DNA from: JACRIM01 sp038042195
GTDB lineage: Bacteria; Planctomycetota; Phycisphaerae; UBA1845; UTPLA1
DNA: 27,518 nucleotides
Direction of reading: 5' to 3'
NCBI GenBank assembly: GCA_038042195.1
Contig: JBBTET010000011.1
Location: 1 to 27,518, forward strand
Shown here: positions 23,387 to 27,518 of the stretch, piece after piece
Layout: each line of letters opens with the position of its first letter
Position numbering within the stretch: the first letter of the stretch is position 1
The notes under the pieces: generated by a model
What the model saw: the letters and a program-made list of their open reading frames with translations, nothing else
Told to the model about the DNA's origin: nothing
Databases searched by the model: none
Program-made: the position numbers and the translations under genes

Positions 23387-23959
23387 TCAACTATTCAGAA
23401 CGCCCTCGATGGCCTTGATCACGTTGGCCACGTCGAAGGGCTTTGTCAGTGCGGCGTCGAAGCCTTGTTGCTTGAGCGCCTCGGCTTCACCGTCGCGGCG
23501 CAGCGAGGTGATGGCGATGAGCTTCGTCGTTCCCAGATTCGGCAGGTTTCGGATGGTGCGCACCGTCTCGCGCCCGGACAGGCCGGCGAGATTCATATCA
23601 AGCAGCATGACATGCGGGTGCGAGGCTTCAGCAACCGCGCCGGCCTCGAAGGCGTTGCGGGCGATCTGCACTTCGTAGCCCGCCTCTTTAGTTAGTGCGG
23701 TGGAGAGCAGGTCGGCGATGTCGGCGTCGGATTCAGCGACGAGGACTTTGACACTGGTGGAGGCCAGGCCGTTGAGCGGGATGTTGTGGGACTTCATGAA
23801 GCGGATGAGTTGATCGAGCGGGATGCGGCGGTCCTTGCTGCCGGGGATGCGATAGCCCTTGAGGCGACCGCTGTCGAACCACTTGGAAACGGTGCGCGGG
23901 GCGACCTTGCAGAGCGAGGCGACTTCGCCGGTGGTGAGGACATCCTTGGGGCGTGACAT
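23387..23959 (-). CDS. Response regulator with N-terminal excisionase-type HTH and C-terminal receiver
   Basis: This 190-residue protein combines two domains in the reverse of the usual order. Residues about 5-56 form a MerR/excisionase-like DNA-binding domain (LTTGEVASLCKVAPRTVSKWFDSGRLKGYRIPGSKDRRI). After a short linker, residues about 70-188 form a receiver with acidic pocket ESDAD (Glu76, Asp78), phosphoacceptor Asp121 (VMLLDMNL), Thr151 (IAITSL) and Lys173 (LTKPFD). All key receiver residues are present, so it should be phosphorylated by a histidine kinase not in this window. The ATG 23957-23959 has AAGG eight bases upstream. The HDOD gene follows in the same direction. Confidence 0.88.
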   Translation of the reverse strand: MSRPKDVLTTGEVASLCKVAPRTVSKWFDSGRLKGYRIPGSKDRRIPLDQLIRFMKSHNIPLNGLASTSVKVLVAESDADIADLLSTALTKEAGYEVQIARNAFEAGAVAEASHPHVMLLDMNLAGLSGRETVRTIRNLPNLGTTKLIAITSLRRDGEAEALKQQGFDAALTKPFDVANVIKAIEGVLNS

Positions 23960-24260
23960 AGTACGAACCTTAGATCGGCTGCTCGCGCCATCGGCCAAAT
24001 CGGCCGGGGGCGACGATCCGACAACGCTTCATCGGCACAGACGGAATAAACGTGAGTAAAATGGTGGGCCTGTGCGGGTTCGGAAAAGGCGCACGTCTAT
24101 CACGTTGACCGAGTTTTGATTCTTCAGGCGGGGGGAGATGACTGCCGCCGAGCGAGTGGAATGAGAGTTCACTCCACCACGCTGTTGGATTCTAGGACGC
24201 CGGCGGAGCGTGGGCAACATAGGGGTGCGCTGAATCGGTGGGCCGAGAACCACACGCGCG
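23960..24260. other. Intergenic region upstream of the response regulator
   Basis: About 300 bases between the response regulator start and the end of the membrane-protein gene. It should hold the regulator's promoter on the minus strand, but no clear -35/-10 pair was found. A roughly 22-base imperfect inverted repeat (GAGTGGAA...TTCACTC) lies at about 24154-24176. No gene, tRNA or T-run terminator was recognised. Confidence 0.45.
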
Positions 24261-24950
24261 TCACACATCCTCGGAGTATTCTTCGCCGGGGCGAAGCACG
24301 TTGGCGACAGGGATGGGCGAGCGAAGTGACTCGAGGCCGAACCACATTCCCACGGCGAGGAGCACTGCGCCAGCCAACGTGCGCACCGGCCAGACCCAGC
24401 CGGCATGATCGTTGGCGATGGTCTCGGTGGTGCCGTCGATGGTGAGCGGCATCTTGCCGGAGCGCACCGACCAGACGACATAGCCAATCACACCACCGGG
24501 GGCGTGGTCGCCGGAGAGATGTTTCTCAAACTCTTCGGAGGCGGCCTGAACGATGTCGCGTGACGAACCGCCACTTTGGATGGCGCGGTTGCGGGCGTCG
24601 GCGAACTTGGGGGGCTGGCCGACGGTGGCCGAGAAGTGTCGGTATTCCCAAGTGACGGTAATCGCGGTGGCGCCGAGCGTGATCATGATGATGCCGCGAA
24701 GGAGGCGCGCCCGTGGGAGCGGCCGAGCGGCGCGAGCTGTGCGAAAGGCTAGCGCCCCGACGAGCAGCCCGGCGACAAGGTAGAAGAAGAGGCCGAAGAA
24801 GTAGTACAGCCAGACCAGCCGGGCGAGGAGCCATCCCAGGGCGGCGAGGAGAAGGAGGGATTGGATTTGGGCGAGAAGCCAGGGGCGGCTTTGTTCGCTG
24901 TTCTGGGTTGCCGCCGCGTCGGAGGGCGAATTGGGTTGCGCGGTGGCCAT
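24261..24950 (-). CDS. Membrane protein of unknown function
   Basis: This 229-residue protein has a polar N-terminus (about 1-24), then four hydrophobic segments: LLLLAALGWLLARLVWLYYF, LFFYLVAGLLVGALAF, IIMITLGATAITV and, after a ~75-residue soluble stretch (about 105-185), TLAGAVLLAVGMWFGLESL. No known family was recognised. The start at ATG 24948-24950 is chosen because the reading upstream is unlike protein and overlaps the divergent lipoprotein gene's leader; an alternative ATG at 25002-25004 has AAGGG seven bases upstream. Short ends rich in Ser, Gly and Glu follow the last helix. Confidence 0.65.
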   Translation of the reverse strand: MATAQPNSPSDAAATQNSEQSRPWLLAQIQSLLLLAALGWLLARLVWLYYFFGLFFYLVAGLLVGALAFRTARAARPLPRARLLRGIIMITLGATAITVTWEYRHFSATVGQPPKFADARNRAIQSGGSSRDIVQAASEEFEKHLSGDHAPGGVIGYVVWSVRSGKMPLTIDGTTETIANDHAGWVWPVRTLAGAVLLAVGMWFGLESLRSPIPVANVLRPGEEYSEDV

Positions 24951-25086
24951 GCTTTGCGACACATTAGAAGGCGGATGAGGGGGATGCAAGGTGGGCACCC
25001 CCATCCGGCCGCCCTTTTGCGCAACCGAGGGCAGATTCGCGTGTGAATACCACCGGCAAACCGTTGGTAGAGAAATGAGGCGAGCC

Positions 25087-26484
25087 ATGATGGACGTAAT
25101 CTCCAAGCGACCAGCGTCATTTATTGCATTGGCATTGCTTTCTGCATGCTTGATCGGATGCAAGCATCGCAACTTCAAAGTCGTGATGTCACTTGACCAC
25201 AATGGGGCCGTAACCCGGGAGATTGAAGTCTCGATCAGCAAGGGAGACGGCACCGAATCCGACCTCTCCAAAGACTCGATGGTTGCCCGGGCCGCTGCAA
25301 TCTACGGATCGTATTTCGTCACCGACGATAATGGACGGCGATACAAAAAGACGTTTCCAAACGATCTGCCAAAGGATATTGAGCACGCGGGATTTACGAA
25401 CCATGCGACCGTGAGTATTGAATCAAGCCCACTCGGTCGCCATATCATTTATTGCGAGCGCATGCCGGGACGAACGCAATGGAGCGAAGTTGCCGACGCC
25501 AGTGAGAAAACCGTTGACCTGATCATCCGCGCGTTGGTCGCGGCCTTTGAGCAGGACACAGAACTGAAGAGCAGACCAGAAGAACTTAAGAGACTGACAG
25601 CATTTCTGAAAGGACAGTTTCGCAACGATGTCCGAGACCTGCTAATCGAGATCTGGATCGCGATTTCGCAGGCCTATTCAGTGTCCAGCGGTACAACGGC
25701 GCTGAAGGAACAATTTGGACAAAACGTGACGTTTCGAATGGGTAGCCTATTAGTTGAACGTGGCTATTCAACGTCGATCCGCGATGCCTCGATTCAGGAC
25801 AATTGTTTTGTAAATCGAGCCATCCTGTTGCGATTTCAACAGGAAATGAGTCCGGCTGCGATCATGTGGCCGCCGAATGTGTTTAGAGAAATCTTGAAGG
25901 ATCAAAAGGCGGGAGAGGAGTTGATTGGCCGAGGGCTGACGGCTATCGGCTCCTCATGGGACGAGTTTCGTGCGGTGGCAGCCCCATTGATTCCGACCGC
26001 AGCCGGCGATTCGACTACCGGAACGGTTGCATGGCAAACGAAGACCCCGCCTGATTTCACGAATGGCATTTGGGATGCCGCCAAGGCGGAGGTGCGCTGG
26101 GATGCGCAGGGAATGGACGGCCCTATTCCGGCCAACGTCCTTTGGGCGGCGTGGTCCGAACCGGACGAGAAGTTTCAGCGGCGGCATTTCGGGAGAATCC
26201 TTATCAAGAGCGATCTGGGTCGATACAACAAGTGGTACAACGGTCTTGACGCATTGCACAAGAAAGAATGGGACCGGTTCTTGTTAACCCTTCCCGGTGA
26301 AAACAGCGTTCCGCGACTGCTAAGCGCCTTTGAGTTCACAGACGTAAAGCCTGTTCGGAACAAGATCGCGCCCCCGATATTGCGGCCGAACGACCCATAC
26401 GCCGGCACCGAGATACTTAAGCAGTCCCTCAAAGATCTGCCGCCTCTCCCTTATCCAGACGCAACTCAGCCAGCCGATGATTAA
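25087..26484 (+). CDS. Predicted lipoprotein of unknown function with atypical codon use
   Basis: This 465-residue protein carries a lipoprotein signal: MMDVISKRPASFIALALLSA then lipobox LIGC with Cys25 as the lipidation site. GAGG lies six bases before the ATG; the frame is open 96 bases further, without a signal-like start. No known domain was recognised. The mature part looks globular, with several tryptophans in the C-terminal half (AAIMWPPNVF, SSWDEFRAV, VAWQTKTPPDFTNGIWDAAKAEVRWD, NKWYNGLDALHKKEWDRF). Codon use differs from neighbours: in one 22-codon sample (ELKSRPEE...) only nine codons end in G/C and two of the three arginines there before the last use AGA, rare elsewhere in the window. 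This suggests recent acquisition or weak expression. It is divergent from the membrane-protein gene. Confidence 0.72.
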   Translation: MMDVISKRPASFIALALLSACLIGCKHRNFKVVMSLDHNGAVTREIEVSISKGDGTESDLSKDSMVARAAAIYGSYFVTDDNGRRYKKTFPNDLPKDIEHAGFTNHATVSIESSPLGRHIIYCERMPGRTQWSEVADASEKTVDLIIRALVAAFEQDTELKSRPEELKRLTAFLKGQFRNDVRDLLIEIWIAISQAYSVSSGTTALKEQFGQNVTFRMGSLLVERGYSTSIRDASIQDNCFVNRAILLRFQQEMSPAAIMWPPNVFREILKDQKAGEELIGRGLTAIGSSWDEFRAVAAPLIPTAAGDSTTGTVAWQTKTPPDFTNGIWDAAKAEVRWDAQGMDGPIPANVLWAAWSEPDEKFQRRHFGRILIKSDLGRYNKWYNGLDALHKKEWDRFLLTLPGENSVPRLLSAFEFTDVKPVRNKIAPPILRPNDPYAGTEILKQSLKDLPPLPYPDATQPADD

Positions 26485-26684
26485 CTCGTTTATTTACAAC
26501 AAGATAGAGCCCATTTGGTGTGCAGCCCCCTCCAATTGCCTGACAAGCCGCACCCGGTTACATTGTGCGATTCCATATAGAGACGCCACCTGTGATTTTC
26601 GGCGATTTCGATATGGTGCCTTTTGCCGGACTAGGCAGCCATTGCCGCCACATGGACTAGAGGCGAGTTCGAGGTGATTTGAGA

Positions 26685-27104
26685 ATGGTCGCACGACTTT
26701 GGAAATACAAGACTATTGGGGTTTGCCTTGTTGGAGTGATCCTCGTCGGCTGTTCCGACGACAGCAAGAAGGCCCGCAAGGTCAAGAAGGTCGATGGCAT
26801 CGCCAAGAAGATTGATCTGAAGAATAACTTCGTGTCGATGGTCACGATTGACAAGAATGGCAAGGAGTTCGTCCGCGAGGGGACTCTTCGCGAGGACACC
26901 GAGGTATCGATCAACGGCCGAGCCGCGAAGCTGGATGAGGTCCGCGAGGGCGACAAGGTCTCGGTCTATGGCTTTAAGGAAGGCAAAGACGACGACGTGA
27001 AGTTCGTCGCCACTAAGGTGGAGGTCACGCGGGCGGCCGAGGGTGGATGGAAGAGCACGACTGCGACCAAGCCCGCCACGACGCAGCCGGCGGGCAAACC
27101 GTAG
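26685..27104 (+). CDS. Small predicted lipoprotein with an OB-like (DUF5666-like) domain
   Basis: This 139-residue protein has the signal MVARLWKYKTIGVCLVGVILVGC with lipobox LVGC. After a Lys-rich linker (DDSKKARKVKKVD), about 65 residues form a small beta domain: GIAKKIDLKNNFVSMVTIDK, GTLREDTEVSINGRAAKLDEVREGDKVSVYG and VKFVATKVEV. This layout resembles DUF5666/OB-like secreted domains, but the match is by pattern only. A Thr/Ala/Pro-rich tail follows. GAGGTGA lies ahead of the start; the ATG at 26685 is preferred to a TTG two codons earlier. In the 200-base gap upstream TTGCCT-17-TACATT (about 26537-26565) is a weak possible promoter. A second lipoprotein gene follows by 56 bases. Confidence 0.72.
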   Translation: MVARLWKYKTIGVCLVGVILVGCSDDSKKARKVKKVDGIAKKIDLKNNFVSMVTIDKNGKEFVREGTLREDTEVSINGRAAKLDEVREGDKVSVYGFKEGKDDDVKFVATKVEVTRAAEGGWKSTTATKPATTQPAGKP

Positions 27105-27160
27105 AGTTCAAATTGGAGTTAATACTCGCGCCGTCGCCGCGGCTCGATGGAGAATCAAAC

Positions 27161-27518
27161 ATGAATGCGAAGTTGACGAGTTTCTTTCGTGTCGGTTGTT
27201 TCGCGGTGGCTGGTGCGCTGGCGCTTGCCGGTTGCAATGACACCAACAAGTCGGCGGATTCCGGCAGCGGTTCCAATGCCAAGCCGATGAAGGCCCCAGA
27301 CAAGATGGGCGGCAGCGCGGCGCCCAAGGCACAGCAATCAGCCTCGACGCAACAGCCGCGGAAGACGGAAGCGCCGACGAAGGTCGATCCCGCGACGGCC
27401 CCGCCGAAGACCAGCACGGTGTCCACGGCTCCTCCAAAGCAGAGTGAAACCACGGCTCAGCCGGCCGCCGCTACGGATGACCAGAAGCGCGCCCAGGCCG
27501 AGGACCTCATCTACGCCC
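27161..27518 (+). CDS. Predicted lipoprotein, partial at the window edge
   Basis: The reading frame stays open from ATG 27161 to the end of the window (119 complete codons). GGAG lies eight bases upstream. The signal MNAKLTSFFRVGCFAVAGAL is followed by lipobox LAGC with Cys25. The visible mature part is a long low-complexity linker rich in Ala, Pro, Lys, Thr and Gln, ending DDQKRAQAEDLIYA, where a folded or coiled region may begin. Codon bias is typical of the window. The functional domain lies beyond the edge and cannot be named. It is probably co-transcribed with the preceding small lipoprotein. Confidence 0.75.
   Translation, partial: MNAKLTSFFRVGCFAVAGALALAGCNDTNKSADSGSGSNAKPMKAPDKMGGSAAPKAQQSASTQQPRKTEAPTKVDPATAPPKTSTVSTAPPKQSETTAQPAAATDDQKRAQAEDLIYA

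Noticed and set aside
1..27518. CRISPR array, tRNA, rRNA or insertion sequence
   Set aside because: No regularly spaced direct repeats, no cloverleaf-like segments noticed, no transposase or integrase motifs in any real frame.

Overview
The window is GC-rich bacterial chromosome, most likely from a planctomycete (Planctomycetota). This is an inference from several features: a secreted PQQ-type beta-propeller protein with the NWPAFRGP N-terminus, an excisionase-type HTH fused in front of a receiver domain, a lipid A gene (lpxB) beside AsmA-like envelope genes, and short GC-rich palindromes scattered between genes. No rRNA, tRNA, CRISPR array, transposase or integrase was seen.

Left part (1-4650), accessory and defence-like, all on the minus strand: a type III-style adenine methyltransferase (mod) is followed at zero spacing by a RhuM-family gene that is cut by an in-frame TAG 24 bases from the window edge. 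Upstream of mod is a 268-bp intergenic block packed with hairpins, then a secreted PQQ-like protein that itself carries palindromic DNA in frame, then a DUF433/DUF5615 toxin-antitoxin pair with its own -10 box and a candidate operator.

Middle-left (4650-11050): an ALDH7-type aminoadipate-semialdehyde dehydrogenase and an L-lysine 6-aminotransferase form a two-step route from lysine to 2-aminoadipate. A YceI-family secreted protein and a small membrane protein lie between them. A divergent gene encodes a KefB-type cation/proton antiporter fused to a PTS EIIA domain.

Middle-right (11070-22330), core housekeeping: transcription on the minus strand runs rpsB -> tsf -| terminator, then pyrH -> rlmN -> tilS -> GT39-like membrane glycosyltransferase -> a 1221-residue AsmA/TamB-like protein built from ~118-residue repeats. 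The start codons of the second group are closely spaced or overlap (ATGA at tilS/glycosyltransferase). lpxB faces the other way from rpsB.

Right part (22330-27518): an HTH-receiver response regulator followed by an HDOD protein with a degraded HD motif (minus strand), a membrane protein of unknown function, and three predicted lipoproteins on the plus strand. The first has base composition unlike its neighbours and the last runs off the window. I see no complete undescribed system. The best leads are the antiporter-EIIA fusion, the interrupted RhuM beside a mosaic methyltransferase, the palindromic element inside a coding frame, and the repeat architecture of the AsmA-like protein.
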